DNA from: Calothrix sp. 336/3
Lineage (GTDB): Bacteria; Cyanobacteriota; Cyanobacteriia; Cyanobacteriales; Nostocaceae
Length of the DNA: 64,000 nucleotides
Direction of reading: 5' to 3'
Assembly (NCBI RefSeq): GCF_000734895.2
Contig: NZ_CP011382.1
Coordinates: 6,020,491-6,084,490 of the forward strand
The notes beneath the pieces are model-generated. The model made no database searches, was not told the DNA's origin, and saw only the letters and a list, made by a program, of their open reading frames with translations. Made by a program: the position numbers and the translations under genes. The number at the start of each line of letters is the position of its first letter. The stretch's first letter is position 1. Below are positions 52,152 to 62,156 of this stretch, piece by piece.

Positions 52152-55100
52152 TTACATTGGCATCTCAATAATAAACTCCGTACCTTTACCTAGGAGGGAA
52201 TTACAACTCAACTTGCCACCGTGGGTTTCTTCAATAATTTGTTTGGCGATCGCCAATCCTAACCCCGTACCCTTACCTACACCTTTCGTAGTAAATAAAT
52301 TGTCAAATATTTTCTGTTTGACTGATTCAGTCATCCCTTTTCCATTATCAGCTATGGAGATTTTTACCTGCCTATTTTCCATTGATGTTTTAATGGTAAT
52401 TTTATTAGGATTTGCTTTAATCTCTGCAAAACTTCGCCCAATATTTGACTCATCTAGAGCATCAATGGCATTCGCCAGAATATTCATGAATACCTGATTT
52501 AATTGCCCTGGGAAACATTCCATTTGGGGCAATTTAGCATACTCTGTAATTACTTCAATGGCAGGACGCAGTTGATTCGCTTTCAACCGATGTTTGAGAA
52601 TTAAAATTGTACTATCAAGTCCTTCATGGATATTAAAGGATACTTTGTAATCTGTATCGGCACGGGAGAAAGTTCTTAAGCTAGTGCTAATATTTTTTAA
52701 TCTGTCGCATGCCATTACCATAGCATCAAGCATCTTGGGCAAATCTTCTAAGCTATAATCCAAGTCAATTTCTTCAGCATGTTCCAGAATATGAACACTG
52801 GATTCGGGGAAAGCTTCTTGATATAGTTTCAAATGCTCAGTAATATCAGTCACAGTGGGTTTTGCTTGCTTGAGGCTAGCAGCAATAAAGCCAAGGGGAT
52901 TATTCATTTCATGGGCAACACCAGCGACTAAATTACCCAAAGCGGACATTTTTTCACTTTGGACTATTTGTAATTGTGCATTTTGTAAATCTTGTAATGA
53001 TTGTTGAGTTTGTTGAAAAAGTCGGGCATTTTCTAAAGATATTGCAGCTTGAGAAGAAAGTAGATTGATAACTTGTAACCTTTCATCAGTAAATACCCCA
53101 GTTGCCAGTTGATTTTCTAAGTACAAAATACCTACCAAATGCCCTTGATTCATAATCGGCATACACAATATACTCTTAGGCTCATGCTCTAGCATGTATT
53201 CCCCAATTACTCCAGGAATATCTGTTTGGCAATTATCTATAACAAGTATTTCTTGTGTATTTTTGACGTAATTGATAAGTTTTATAGGGATATCTTCAGA
53301 AGTATCTGTGAATTGTGGTTGAAGAATCGTTTGGATTTGACCTTGGGTATTAATCCAGGTAATTGCTCCCACTTGCCAAACATTATCTTGAGGTAGAATT
53401 AATACAGATTTCTTCGCACCAGAGTTTTCCAGAATAATTTGGGTAAGACTGGCAAGAAGCTCATCTAATTTAATACTACTAGAAATAGTTTGAGCCGCTT
53501 TGAGGATAGAAGAAAAATCTAGGACATCGGAAATACTTTTAGTAGAAGTATGGGTTGATAAAGAAGTCCGAGGAAAGCCAATGGTACCGATAGTTTCCCA
53601 GGGGTTGAGGGTAATTTGTCGCTGTTGTAAGATAGGTTGAATTAGTTGGGGATAGCACGCTTCTAAATCATCGATTTTGGCTTTGGCTCCCCATCTTGCG
53701 TAACAGTAATAAGCTTCTTGCATATATCCAGCAGCAACTTTTTCCTTACCCCAATTCAAATAAAACCTACCTGCTAATTCGTTACCTAAAGCTTCTTCGT
53801 AGCCATAATTATGAGTTTGAGCTGCGTTGATTGCTTGTTCATATAACTCAATCGCTGTCATTTTTTCGTGATTTAGTCGCGCTTTTTCTGCTTGAATCAG
53901 TAAACATTTATGTAGAATATTTTCTGGACAAGCTTGCCGCCAATTATTTAATTTTTCTTCCAGGATAGTAACGGCTTCTAAATGAAGTTGACGTTCTTTC
54001 TCTTCCTGAGCATGTTCCGCTAAAGCTAAATGCATCAAGGCTACATAGAAGATACTGGAAGGAACTTTCGCATGGCTGGCAATAGTATTTTCAATGATGC
54101 TGAGTTGGGGAATTAAATCAGGATATGCAGCTTTGTGATCAAATAAATAGGCATGGCGAATTTTCACAGAATATAGCCAAGCCAAGTGATAGGGTGTATT
54201 GCTATATTTTTGTAAATATTCAGCTTCACTGAAACTATCATCATCAAAGGTAAAGGAAGTTTTTGTTAAACCTAAAAGATTACGGATTGGTTGGATGACT
54301 CCAACTATTAAAGCATCGAGATTCTCTAAACTTTTGATGCGGCGTAAAAAATCTGCATGGGTTTGAGCGATCGCGTATAATTCATCAAGATTTTTACCAT
54401 AGGTCAGGCGATCGGAACCACTTTGTATCATCATAAAGCCCACTGTCAGCCAGTTCCCACCTTCCATACCATACTTATAGGCATTTTCATAGTAGGTATC
54501 AGCTTCTCGGATGGGACGACTCCAGCTATGAACATCCGCAGCAAAGAGAAAATTAGTCATCCCCCGCACATCAGCATTATCAAATTGTTCACAAAGTTGT
54601 ACAGCCATGTTTCCAAACTGATAAGCTGTAGCAGAATCTTTTAATACAGCATTCGCAATTAAGCCATAGCCAACATAACCGAAGGGAGACATATCACTGT
54701 TCCCATATTGCAAAGATAAAGTGGTCATTTTAGCAATTGCTAGAAGTGCTAAAATTGGCTGACCATCTAACCATGCAGCATAGAAAAGAATTTGTAAAAT
54801 TCGCAGCATTTCTGCGATGATGCCATCTTCCATTTTGGAAAATTCCAGGATGGATTCAACAGTATGCTGTTCCAAAAATCTTTTAACTGTAGCAACTTCT
54901 GTATCAAAACTAGCTTGAATCAACTCCTGCTCTGTGGGAATTTCCCATCCCAGCAATTGTAAGCTCTGACGTTGAATATCTATTGCTTCCCCATTTCTTC
55001 CTTGCAGCTGATATTGAGTCATCTGTACTCGATAAATTACTGCTTTATCTAAGGGTGTTTGAGCATGGGTAAGTGCTACTTTGTAGAGGGCTTCTGCTTG

Positions 55101-57554
55101 GTCAAAGTTACCACATAAATACGCGGCTTCTGAGGCATAACGATGCAAATCATAGCTTAACTGGTAGTTTGTCTGCCAAGTATTTGTAGGTAATAAATCA
55201 ATGCCAATCTCACAATAGTTTTCTGACGCTTGATAAGCTGCTGATAGTTTGGCTTTTTCTCCTGCTTGAAGATTTAGCCTAGCTAGTTGTAGCTGTTCTT
55301 GACTATGAGAAATTATCTCTTTCCCCTGATTTAATTGATTGACTAAATCAAAGATTCTCTCTGATTGTTCTTGTGTAGATAAGCCTTGTAATAGTAATTG
55401 ACCTATTTTCCAATGTGTGTGTTGTTTTTCTGCTTCTGGAATCAAAGAATAAGCAGCTTGTTGCACTCGGTCATGTAAAAATTTATAGTTAACAGCTTGA
55501 GAAACTTCTCGTTGATGAACTTGTGCTTCAACACCCAAATAAAACTTATAAACCTCACTCTGTGGTAATATAAATCCTTCCTGCAAAGCTTTCCACAAAG
55601 CAGTAGCGGTTTCCATTTCTGATTGTTCACAAACAATTGCTAAAGTCTCTAAATCAAATTGATTGCCTACACAAGCTGCAAACTTTAAAATCTTCTGGGT
55701 TTCTAGGGATAACTTCTGTAACTGCAATGCCATAAACTCTACAACATCATCAGTTAAGGCTGTTTTTCTTACCTGACTAATATCACATTGCCAATAACCA
55801 GCATCTAAATCAAAACTTATTAACCCATCTTCATACAATGCTTTGAGAAATTGACTACTAAAAAATGGATTTCCTTGAGTTTTTTGATAAATTAACTGAG
55901 TTAATGCTTCTGCGGCATCAGCAGTACAATTTAAAGTATCTGTGACGAGTTGATTTAAGCTATTTTGGCTCAAAGGTTGTAAAGTAATCGTATTAATAAC
56001 TGTGCCAGATTTGCTAACATCATTTAAGGTCATCATTAGGGGATGTGCCGGAAATACTTCATTATCTCGGTAAGCACCAATTAATAATAAATATCCTCTG
56101 GCTGATTCATTCATTAATAATTGCATCAGTTGTAAAGATGCCGAATCTGCCCACTGCAAATCATCTAAGAAAATAACTAAGGGATGTTCTTTAGTTGTGA
56201 ATACTTGCAGAAAATTTTTAAATAATGAATTAAAGCGATTTTGTGCGGCAGTGCCTGATAATTCTGGTAATGGTAATTGTTGACCAATAATTTTTTCTAA
56301 CTCTGGAATTACTTCAATAATTACCTGTCCATTTTCGCCCACAGCAGCCAGAATTTTTTGCTTCCATTCCTGAATTTGTGACTGACTTTCTGTTAATAAC
56401 TGCCCCATTAAGTAGCGAAATGCTTGCACAAATGCGGAAAAAGGAATATTCCGATTAAATTGGTCAAATTTACCCTTGATGAAATATCCCCGTTGTTTAA
56501 CAATAGGTTTATGCACTTCGTTCACTACCGCAGTTTTCCCAATTCCTGAAAAACCTGCAACTAGCATCATTTCTGTTTGACCGTTTGAGACCCGCTCGAA
56601 AGCATCTAGTAAATTTTGGACTTCTGCTTCTCGTCCATAGAGCTTTTCGGGAATGATAAATCTATCACAAATATCTCTCTGAGCAATTGGAAAGTATGAA
56701 ATTGTTGCATTTCCCTGAAGGGAAGCTAAACATTGTTCTAAATCATATTTCAATCCTAAGGTACTTTGATAGCGGTCTTCGGCATTTTTTGCCATCAATT
56801 TGTAGACAAGTTCTGATAGTACCAATGGAATTTTTGAATTAATCTCATGTACCAAAGGTGCCGTTTTTGCAATGTGACAATGCACCAATTCCATTGCATC
56901 TTCGCAGGAAAATGGTAATTGTTCTGTGAGTAATTCATAAAAGGTTGCACCCAAGGAATAAAAATCACTGCGATAGTCGATTCCCCGATTCATTCTTCCT
57001 GTTTGTTCTGGGGAAATGTAAGCTAGAGTTCCTTCCAATATATTGAGACTTTTAATTTCCTGAGTTTCTTTCGGAAGTAAAGATGCGATACTAAAGTCAA
57101 TTAATTTAACTTCTTTGGTTTCAGGATTAATTAAAATATTGCTGGGTTTAATATCCTTATGAATAATACGGTGACGATAGAGAATATCTAGGGTATCACA
57201 TAGGCAAATTGCTATTTCTAAAAACTCTTCTAAACATGGAGAATAATGATTATTAGTGAAGTAATCTTTGAGGGAAATTCCTCCAAAGTCTTCCATCACT
57301 AAAGCGTAACCATTTTGGTAAGTTTCTAGACTATAGGTTTGAATAATTCCAGGGTAGTTGAGATTTTTCGCTATGGTATACTGGTTGCGAAATTGCAGGA
57401 GTTCGTTGAAGCTAGGATAAGAATTTTTTAGCACTTTGATTACCACTGGTAATGAGTCTATTTCTCGAATACAACGATATACTTGGGTTCTGGAACCATC
57501 GTAAAGTTGTTCACTAACTTGATATCCGGGAATATTGACTTGAGTAGTAATCAT
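52152..57554 (-). CDS. hybrid Ser/Thr kinase - ATPase - GAF - histidine kinase, copy 1
   Basis: A 1800-residue paralogue of the following gene with the same domain order: Ser/Thr kinase (catalytic loop HKDIKPSN with Asp134, DFS at 153-155), ATPase (Walker A 334-341, VIFLDDLQWAD), helical middle, GAF (about 1370-1510), HisKA with phospho-His1548 (GVAHEMNNP) and HATPase (NAID, DNGKGM, GKGTGLGL). The N-terminal kinase and ATPase are much closer between the two copies than the middle regions, so the sensory parts have diverged. All key kinase and His-kinase residues are present. First of the tandem pair; transcription probably starts in the 185-base region after tmRNA. Substrates and partners unknown. 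Confidence 0.93.
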   Translation of the reverse strand: MITTQVNIPGYQVSEQLYDGSRTQVYRCIREIDSLPVVIKVLKNSYPSFNELLQFRNQYTIAKNLNYPGIIQTYSLETYQNGYALVMEDFGGISLKDYFTNNHYSPCLEEFLEIAICLCDTLDILYRHRIIHKDIKPSNILINPETKEVKLIDFSIASLLPKETQEIKSLNILEGTLAYISPEQTGRMNRGIDYRSDFYSLGATFYELLTEQLPFSCEDAMELVHCHIAKTAPLVHEINSKIPLVLSELVYKLMAKNAEDRYQSTLGLKYDLEQCLASLQGNATISYFPIAQRDICDRFIIPEKLYGREAEVQNLLDAFERVSNGQTEMMLVAGFSGIGKTAVVNEVHKPIVKQRGYFIKGKFDQFNRNIPFSAFVQAFRYLMGQLLTESQSQIQEWKQKILAAVGENGQVIIEVIPELEKIIGQQLPLPELSGTAAQNRFNSLFKNFLQVFTTKEHPLVIFLDDLQWADSASLQLMQLLMNESARGYLLLIGAYRDNEVFPAHPLMMTLNDVSKSGTVINTITLQPLSQNSLNQLVTDTLNCTADAAEALTQLIYQKTQGNPFFSSQFLKALYEDGLISFDLDAGYWQCDISQVRKTALTDDVVEFMALQLQKLSLETQKILKFAACVGNQFDLETLAIVCEQSEMETATALWKALQEGFILPQSEVYKFYLGVEAQVHQREVSQAVNYKFLHDRVQQAAYSLIPEAEKQHTHWKIGQLLLQGLSTQEQSERIFDLVNQLNQGKEIISHSQEQLQLARLNLQAGEKAKLSAAYQASENYCEIGIDLLPTNTWQTNYQLSYDLHRYASEAAYLCGNFDQAEALYKVALTHAQTPLDKAVIYRVQMTQYQLQGRNGEAIDIQRQSLQLLGWEIPTEQELIQASFDTEVATVKRFLEQHTVESILEFSKMEDGIIAEMLRILQILFYAAWLDGQPILALLAIAKMTTLSLQYGNSDMSPFGYVGYGLIANAVLKDSATAYQFGNMAVQLCEQFDNADVRGMTNFLFAADVHSWSRPIREADTYYENAYKYGMEGGNWLTVGFMMIQSGSDRLTYGKNLDELYAIAQTHADFLRRIKSLENLDALIVGVIQPIRNLLGLTKTSFTFDDDSFSEAEYLQKYSNTPYHLAWLYSVKIRHAYLFDHKAAYPDLIPQLSIIENTIASHAKVPSSIFYVALMHLALAEHAQEEKERQLHLEAVTILEEKLNNWRQACPENILHKCLLIQAEKARLNHEKMTAIELYEQAINAAQTHNYGYEEALGNELAGRFYLNWGKEKVAAGYMQEAYYCYARWGAKAKIDDLEACYPQLIQPILQQRQITLNPWETIGTIGFPRTSLSTHTSTKSISDVLDFSSILKAAQTISSSIKLDELLASLTQIILENSGAKKSVLILPQDNVWQVGAITWINTQGQIQTILQPQFTDTSEDIPIKLINYVKNTQEILVIDNCQTDIPGVIGEYMLEHEPKSILCMPIMNQGHLVGILYLENQLATGVFTDERLQVINLLSSQAAISLENARLFQQTQQSLQDLQNAQLQIVQSEKMSALGNLVAGVAHEMNNPLGFIAASLKQAKPTVTDITEHLKLYQEAFPESSVHILEHAEEIDLDYSLEDLPKMLDAMVMACDRLKNISTSLRTFSRADTDYKVSFNIHEGLDSTILILKHRLKANQLRPAIEVITEYAKLPQMECFPGQLNQVFMNILANAIDALDESNIGRSFAEIKANPNKITIKTSMENRQVKISIADNGKGMTESVKQKIFDNLFTTKGVGKGTGLGLAIAKQIIEETHGGKLSCNSLLGKGTEFIIEMPM

Positions 57555-57690
57555 CGCTCATAACTCTAAATACCTTCGCACTTAGTATTCCCATATAATG
57601 TGACAGAATTTTATCTGTACACAAAATAATATATTTGCTGTTTCCTGTAACTTCCAAGTGGGGAATATCCGGAATTGATGCTCTCATAAA

Positions 57691-57724
57691 CAAAATCCGT
57701 CTTGGTACTAGCTACCAAAACGGA
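57691..57724 (-). terminator. terminator of tmRNA gene
   Basis: Twelve-base stem TCCGTTTTGGTA / TACCAAGACGGA on the minus strand (one G-T pair) with a five-base loop and TTTTG after it, 18 bases downstream of the mature tmRNA 3' end. Confidence 0.85.
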
Positions 57725-57741
57725 CTAATGAAATTATTTAG

Positions 57742-58124
57742 TGGATCCGAGCAGAGTCGAACTGCTGTCCAAATTGGGTATTAACACCCCGTTCGTTCAC
57801 AGGTTTAGTCTATCTAACCCTCAAGACGGGGAACGTTCATTATCCCGAACGGTAGGATGCTCTGGTAAAGTCTTTGCTAATAAGTCCACCAGAGGGAACT
57901 TACTCACGCATCCGTTGGGGTTTGCCTCTAATCCTTAACGGAGTCAAACTAGAAGCGAGCGTACCTTTGAGAGGTTTAGATTAAGCAGCTACTGCTACAC
58001 GCTCAAATTTTACGATGTTGTTCGCATTTACATTTGTTTGAGTCTTTGATTTGCGAGAGACGACTCACTCTCGACCTGAATCACAGAGTAGCTTTCGCCA
58101 ACCTGTCGAAACCGTTACGGACCC
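57742..58124 (-). ncRNA. ssrA: tmRNA
   Basis: Transfer-messenger RNA that rescues stalled ribosomes, 383 bases, one piece. The 5' end GGGTCCG pairs with the 3' CGGATCC to form the acceptor stem with a G3-U70 pair for alanine charging; GGTTTCGACAGG follows near the 5' end and the TPsiC arm reads GCAGTTCGACTCTGC. The tag frame (58025 down to the TAA at 57981-57983) encodes ANNIVKFERVAVAA, a cyanobacterial-type degradation tag ending in the hydrophobic AVAA recognised by ClpXP-type proteases. The 3' CCA is not encoded and must be added. A promoter and terminator flank it. Protein-like frames within this RNA are not genes. Confidence 0.96.
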
Positions 58125-58139
58125 TTGTCCTGTAGTCTG

Positions 58140-58168
58140 ATTGTAGCACGTTGATTGCAGAACAACAA
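58140..58168 (-). promoter_or_regulatory. ssrA promoter
   Basis: On the minus strand TTGTTG (58168-58163) and TACAAT (58145-58140) are 17 bases apart, ending 15 bases before the mature tmRNA 5' end. This suits transcription starting a few bases upstream, followed by RNase P processing. Confidence 0.6.
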
Positions 58169-58321
58169 GAGGTAGAATTTTGCTTTTTATGACAAAAATT
58201 TTTCCTTCCTCTTTGAGTTTATTTGATTCCGCTAGGTCATAATGAAAGTCTCACCTTTTCCTGTGTTTTTCTTTCTCTAGAAATAGGAAAGCAGGCATAG
58301 TGTTGTTAGCTCTGGAAAAGT

Positions 58322-59431
58322 ATGACAAAAAAACATCTCACTATTAAGGAATTAACGGATACGGTGGGGGGTGGTACAACACCACGAATGGTGAGACATT
58401 ATCATTCCTTAGGGTTATTGCCGCAACCTGTGAGAAGTCAAGGAAATTACCGACTCTACAATCAACAGGATGTGCAGAGATTACAACGGATTGTGGCATT
58501 GAAACAGCAGGGTTTTCAACTCAACCATATCCAGCAAATCTTAGAATCAGAGCCAGAAGCTGAGATTGGTAGTAATTTGACAGCACAATTGCAACAGCAA
58601 TATCGGAATGTGATGCAGCAAATTGCTCAACTACGACAGACAGCATCTGCTTTAGAGGGGTTGCTAGGAAGAGATAGAGATTGTCAAATCATGCAAGCGG
58701 AAGTATTAGCACAGTTAAAACTGCTAGAAGTGGAGACACAGACGGGATTTGATGGATTAGAGACGTTGTGGAATCGATTAGATGCTCAAGTGGATGCTCA
58801 TCCAGAAGTGTTTGGGGAATCCTTACAATGTTTATTACCGGAGTTATTAGAACGTTCAGAGATTGAGCGTGATGTGATTTCTCAGCTAGTTTTAGCTTGT
58901 GGGGATGTGAGTTTGGTAAATTTTATTCGGGTAAGTCGGGGGGCGATCGCCAGTTGTCGAGGGGCGTTAAAATCAGGTTGTGATGTTGTGGTGGATATTC
59001 CCACGGTTGCTGCTGCTCTTGATCAAACTCGATTGATGCATTTGGGGTGTCGTACCCAGGTTTTGATTGACGATCGCCATGTGACAACGGTGACAGAAGC
59101 GGAAAATGCATTTTGGCGATCGCCGCAATGGAGACAAAAACTATCTCAAATCTCAGCTAATTCTATTTTAATAGTTGGTTATGCACCGTCGGTTTTACTA
59201 GCTATTTGTGAAGCAATTCAAAATCAACAAATTCAACCGGCTTTAGTCATTGGGATGCCCATCGGTTTTAGTCATGCACCTGCGGCAAAGCGTAGACTGA
59301 TGCAATTATCATCACCCTATATGACAATTCAAGGAACATTAGGAGGAGGGTTATTAGCCGCGACTGCCCTCAATTCTTTGGTTGAATCATTAATAGCTAA
59401 ACCAGATTGTCACTGTCATTTAAATTGTTAA
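58322..59431 (+). CDS. coaR: cobalt-responsive MerR-family regulator CoaR
   Basis: Transcription factor of 369 residues that fuses a MerR DNA-binding domain (residues 5-75: RMVRHYHSLGLLPQP, NYRLYNQQDVQRLQRI) to a precorrin-isomerase (CobH-like) domain (about 145-355), the layout of Synechocystis CoaR, which activates a cobalt-efflux ATPase gene. The C-terminus carries the expected Cys-His-Cys (363-365) plus a further Cys369, and Cys121 lies in the linker. The CobH catalytic His (His43 in the CobH encoded at 62858-63490) is replaced by Leu191 (LACGD), so it senses rather than catalyses. No coaT is present within the window. Confidence 0.9.
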   Translation: MTKKHLTIKELTDTVGGGTTPRMVRHYHSLGLLPQPVRSQGNYRLYNQQDVQRLQRIVALKQQGFQLNHIQQILESEPEAEIGSNLTAQLQQQYRNVMQQIAQLRQTASALEGLLGRDRDCQIMQAEVLAQLKLLEVETQTGFDGLETLWNRLDAQVDAHPEVFGESLQCLLPELLERSEIERDVISQLVLACGDVSLVNFIRVSRGAIASCRGALKSGCDVVVDIPTVAAALDQTRLMHLGCRTQVLIDDRHVTTVTEAENAFWRSPQWRQKLSQISANSILIVGYAPSVLLAICEAIQNQQIQPALVIGMPIGFSHAPAAKRRLMQLSSPYMTIQGTLGGGLLAATALNSLVESLIAKPDCHCHLNC

Positions 59432-59461
59432 TCGGGAATATTTGAATAGAGATAATTGGTA

Positions 59462-60514
59462 TTATATCCCCTTAAATCCTGTATCCATATCTAATTTTTG
59501 CTCTGCAACAGGGGAAATCATTTTTATATTTTTCTTCCCTTGATTGCGTATTCCAATTTGACTGATAAAAATACCAATGAGAATCAAACTACCACCAATA
59601 TATTGAGCTATATTTGGAGCTTCCCCCAAGACTAGATAAGCTGCAATAATTCCCACCAGGGGAGTAAAGGAGCCAACTAAAGAGGCAACAGAAACACTAG
59701 AACTTCTCAAACCTTTAATCCAGAAAGATTGCCCTAAAACAACAATTACCGCACCATAGACTAACATCCACTGCCAGAGAAAAGGTGAGAAAACATCCAT
59801 AAAATGGTCACTACCATAGAGAATTAAAGCAATAATAAAAAAGATGATAGTTCCCAAGGCAGTACGAAAGACACTATAGACTCCTAGGGGAATTTGTGAA
59901 AGATGCTGTTTGCCAAGAATTGTCGCAACCGCTAAAACTAAAGCTGCGATAACTGCAAGAATTTCTCCAATTCCTAAATGAAATCCTGCCATTTGCATCA
60001 TTTCTTGTCCAGGAGGTTGTAAAATTATAGTGAGAGTGACACCAAAAAAGGCAGTAATTGCCCCTATAATCTCCCAAATATTAACCCGTTCTTTTAATAA
60101 TAAAATTGATAATGCTAGTGTCACAGGTGGTTCTAAACGTCCCACTAAGACAACATTATTCACATGGGTGAGTGCCAAAGCTTGAAATATTAATCCAGGG
60201 GCGATCGCGCCTGATAGGATGGCAACTATTACTAAATAAAACCAGTTTTTTCTCGATATTTTTTTTAATCTAGTTCTGTTCCACTGCCGCCAGTAAATTG
60301 CTATCATTAATATTAAGGCGCACAAATTTCCCACAAATAAAACATTACATAGGGAAATAGGATTACGACCGTCTATAAAATGTTGGGAACCAATTTCTGT
60401 CAGTTTGCGAGTAATTGCACTAGATGCTCCAAAAATTAGGATTGCCAGCCAAAGATAAATTTGCCCAGGAATTTTCGAGACTTGATGCTGTTGTTTGTGT
60501 GGCTTACCGAGCAT
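59462..60514 (-). CDS. EamA-family (DMT superfamily) transporter
   Basis: A 350-residue membrane protein with ten hydrophobic helices in two EamA repeats (about residues 20-155 and 180-320). Features are the helix-1 LWLAILIFGASSAITRKLTE, VGRLEPPVTLALSILLLKERVNIWE and VASLVGSFTPLVGIIAAYLVLGE; the PPVTLALS and SFTPLVG segments are typical. EamA proteins export amino acids, nucleotide-like compounds or metabolites; the substrate is unknown. It converges on coaR with 30 bases between stops, and a link to cobalt is not implied by sequence. Confidence 0.88.
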   Translation of the reverse strand: MLGKPHKQQHQVSKIPGQIYLWLAILIFGASSAITRKLTEIGSQHFIDGRNPISLCNVLFVGNLCALILMIAIYWRQWNRTRLKKISRKNWFYLVIVAILSGAIAPGLIFQALALTHVNNVVLVGRLEPPVTLALSILLLKERVNIWEIIGAITAFFGVTLTIILQPPGQEMMQMAGFHLGIGEILAVIAALVLAVATILGKQHLSQIPLGVYSVFRTALGTIIFFIIALILYGSDHFMDVFSPFLWQWMLVYGAVIVVLGQSFWIKGLRSSSVSVASLVGSFTPLVGIIAAYLVLGEAPNIAQYIGGSLILIGIFISQIGIRNQGKKNIKMISPVAEQKLDMDTGFKGI

Positions 60515-60722
60515 AACAATCCTGCTGTAAAAGCACTTTCTTTTAATTCTAAGCTTGTCGAGTCAAGTCAGGGCGAGGGAAATCTGAGAAAATGCTGAGT
60601 AATAATTGAGATTTATTTTAGGATATATTCAGGGAATTTAGGGTTTAACTTCAATCAGTTCTCAGTGGTAACTGCGATGCTTTTAGCAGTCGGGATGATA
60701 GAAACACTTCAGGAGTAAAAAG

Positions 60723-61094
60723 ATGAAATTCACCTCACTGCTAGCAACCATGGCGATCGCTGGGATGTTTACTATTGGTAATATCCCTGTATTACCTCAA
60801 GCTTCCGCTCAAGAAGCTAAACAGGAAATGAAAGATGTTACAGGTTTAACTACTCAACAAAAAGTTGATATGCTGATCAAAAGTAAAGGTCAGTTTGGTA
60901 GTGGAGACCAACTACGACGTTACTTTTTTGGAGATTTAGAACCAATTGGAGTCCAACCCGGTGGTGCAGGGATGGTGGTTAATCTCTACAATAAGACTAA
61001 TGATATCACTATTTCTTACTGTGCAACTTATGATGTCGTAATTACAGTTAAGAAAGGTAAAATAGCTAGATTCTCACCTAACGAAGTTAAATAA
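60723..61094 (+). CDS. small exported hypothetical protein
   Basis: A 123-residue protein with a clear signal peptide (basic start, hydrophobic 5-20, ASAQ cleavage region near residue 29). The mature part has a short helical stretch and a beta-rich end (MVVNLYNKTNDITISYCATYDVVITVKKG) with one Cys. I recognise no family. AGGAG at 60711-60715 sits seven bases before the ATG. It stands alone between the EamA and DUF4079 genes. Confidence 0.75.
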   Translation: MKFTSLLATMAIAGMFTIGNIPVLPQASAQEAKQEMKDVTGLTTQQKVDMLIKSKGQFGSGDQLRRYFFGDLEPIGVQPGGAGMVVNLYNKTNDITISYCATYDVVITVKKGKIARFSPNEVK

Positions 61095-61417
61095 TTTTAT
61101 AACTTCATCGCCTCATTTTTGATATCTTATTAGCAGACAATCAGCAATATTTTTGACGGTGACTCTATATTTTTGTAGAGGGAAAATTGCAATAATTCTT
61201 AATGTCAAATCAACGTGAAATCTTTGTTGGTACATCAGATATCACCATTGCCTTAACCCCCGGTTTGTGTCTCAAGTTTAAATGTCTTCTCTCCTAGATG
61301 AGCAAAGGAGAAAAATTTATTTGGTAAGCGTTTAAGTTTGACAGAGCATTACAACCCTCTACAAAGTCTTTATCTATTCGTCAATTATCCTATTGAGCTA
61401 TTTTCAGAGAGCTTTCT
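61095..61417. other. intergenic region
   Basis: About 320 bases; no promoter, repeat or gene that I can support. Confidence 0.3.
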
Positions 61418-62143
61418 ATGGAATTTAGAGATTTAATTTTGTTGTTGCATCCTGTAATTGCCGTAGTGGTAGTTTTCCCCTTAATTGGTATTGTTGTGAA
61501 TCGCGCTTTGCTGACTCGTCAACGCAGATTAGAAACAAAAACCACAGGTAAAAGCAAAATTCCACCCATCGCAGGGCAAGAACATGTACAACTGGGACGA
61601 TGGTTAACTGGTTCTGTCGTTGGTATTGTTTTAATGGCTTTAGCCAATGATGTTTTTGGTCATATTATAGATGAGAGAACCTGGACTAAATCACAGTTTC
61701 AAGTAATTTTTATTATCCTGATATTTGTGGCAACAACTGCCTCTCAAATTCTACTGTATCAAGCAAAATCCCAGCAATGGCGGGCAATATTTGCCACTTT
61801 AACTGGTATGGGTTTAGTGATAATTGGTTGTCAAGATGGCATCTATCGCAAAACAGAACAATGGTATATTTCCCATTATTATTATGGCATAGCTGCCGCA
61901 TTATTAATGATTTTTTCTCTGGCAATATTACCAGAAATATACAAAGATAAAACAAATTTTTGGCGCAAAGTGCATATCGCATTAAATTGTCTAGCTCTGT
62001 TAATCTTTATTGGGCAAGGATTCACTGGAACTCTATCATTATTGGAAGTTCCTCTCCATTGGCAAGAAAGTTATGTCCAAGAGCTTTACAAACAAAAATG
62101 TGATACAAAACCTTGCACCATTCAAGCTCCATCCTTACCTTAA
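61418..62143 (+). CDS. DUF4079 membrane protein
   Basis: A 241-residue polytopic membrane protein of the DUF4079 family with about six helices. Family features are the LLLHPVIAVVVVFPLIG start, the LGRWLTGSVVGIVLMAL and WRKVHIALNCLALLIFIGQGFTG blocks; the His in the last helix resembles a heme- or pigment-binding position as in small cytochrome b561-like proteins, which is inference. The C-terminus (EVPLHWQESYVQ) has extra Cys. It converges on cobI. Function unknown. Confidence 0.82.
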   Translation: MEFRDLILLLHPVIAVVVVFPLIGIVVNRALLTRQRRLETKTTGKSKIPPIAGQEHVQLGRWLTGSVVGIVLMALANDVFGHIIDERTWTKSQFQVIFIILIFVATTASQILLYQAKSQQWRAIFATLTGMGLVIIGCQDGIYRKTEQWYISHYYYGIAAALLMIFSLAILPEIYKDKTNFWRKVHIALNCLALLIFIGQGFTGTLSLLEVPLHWQESYVQELYKQKCDTKPCTIQAPSLP

Positions 62144-62156
62144 AAAGTTTTTCACT

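Noticed and set aside
57741..57938. Plus-strand 65-codon reading frame
   Set aside because: It lies wholly within the tmRNA gene, whose stem and tag features explain the sequence.
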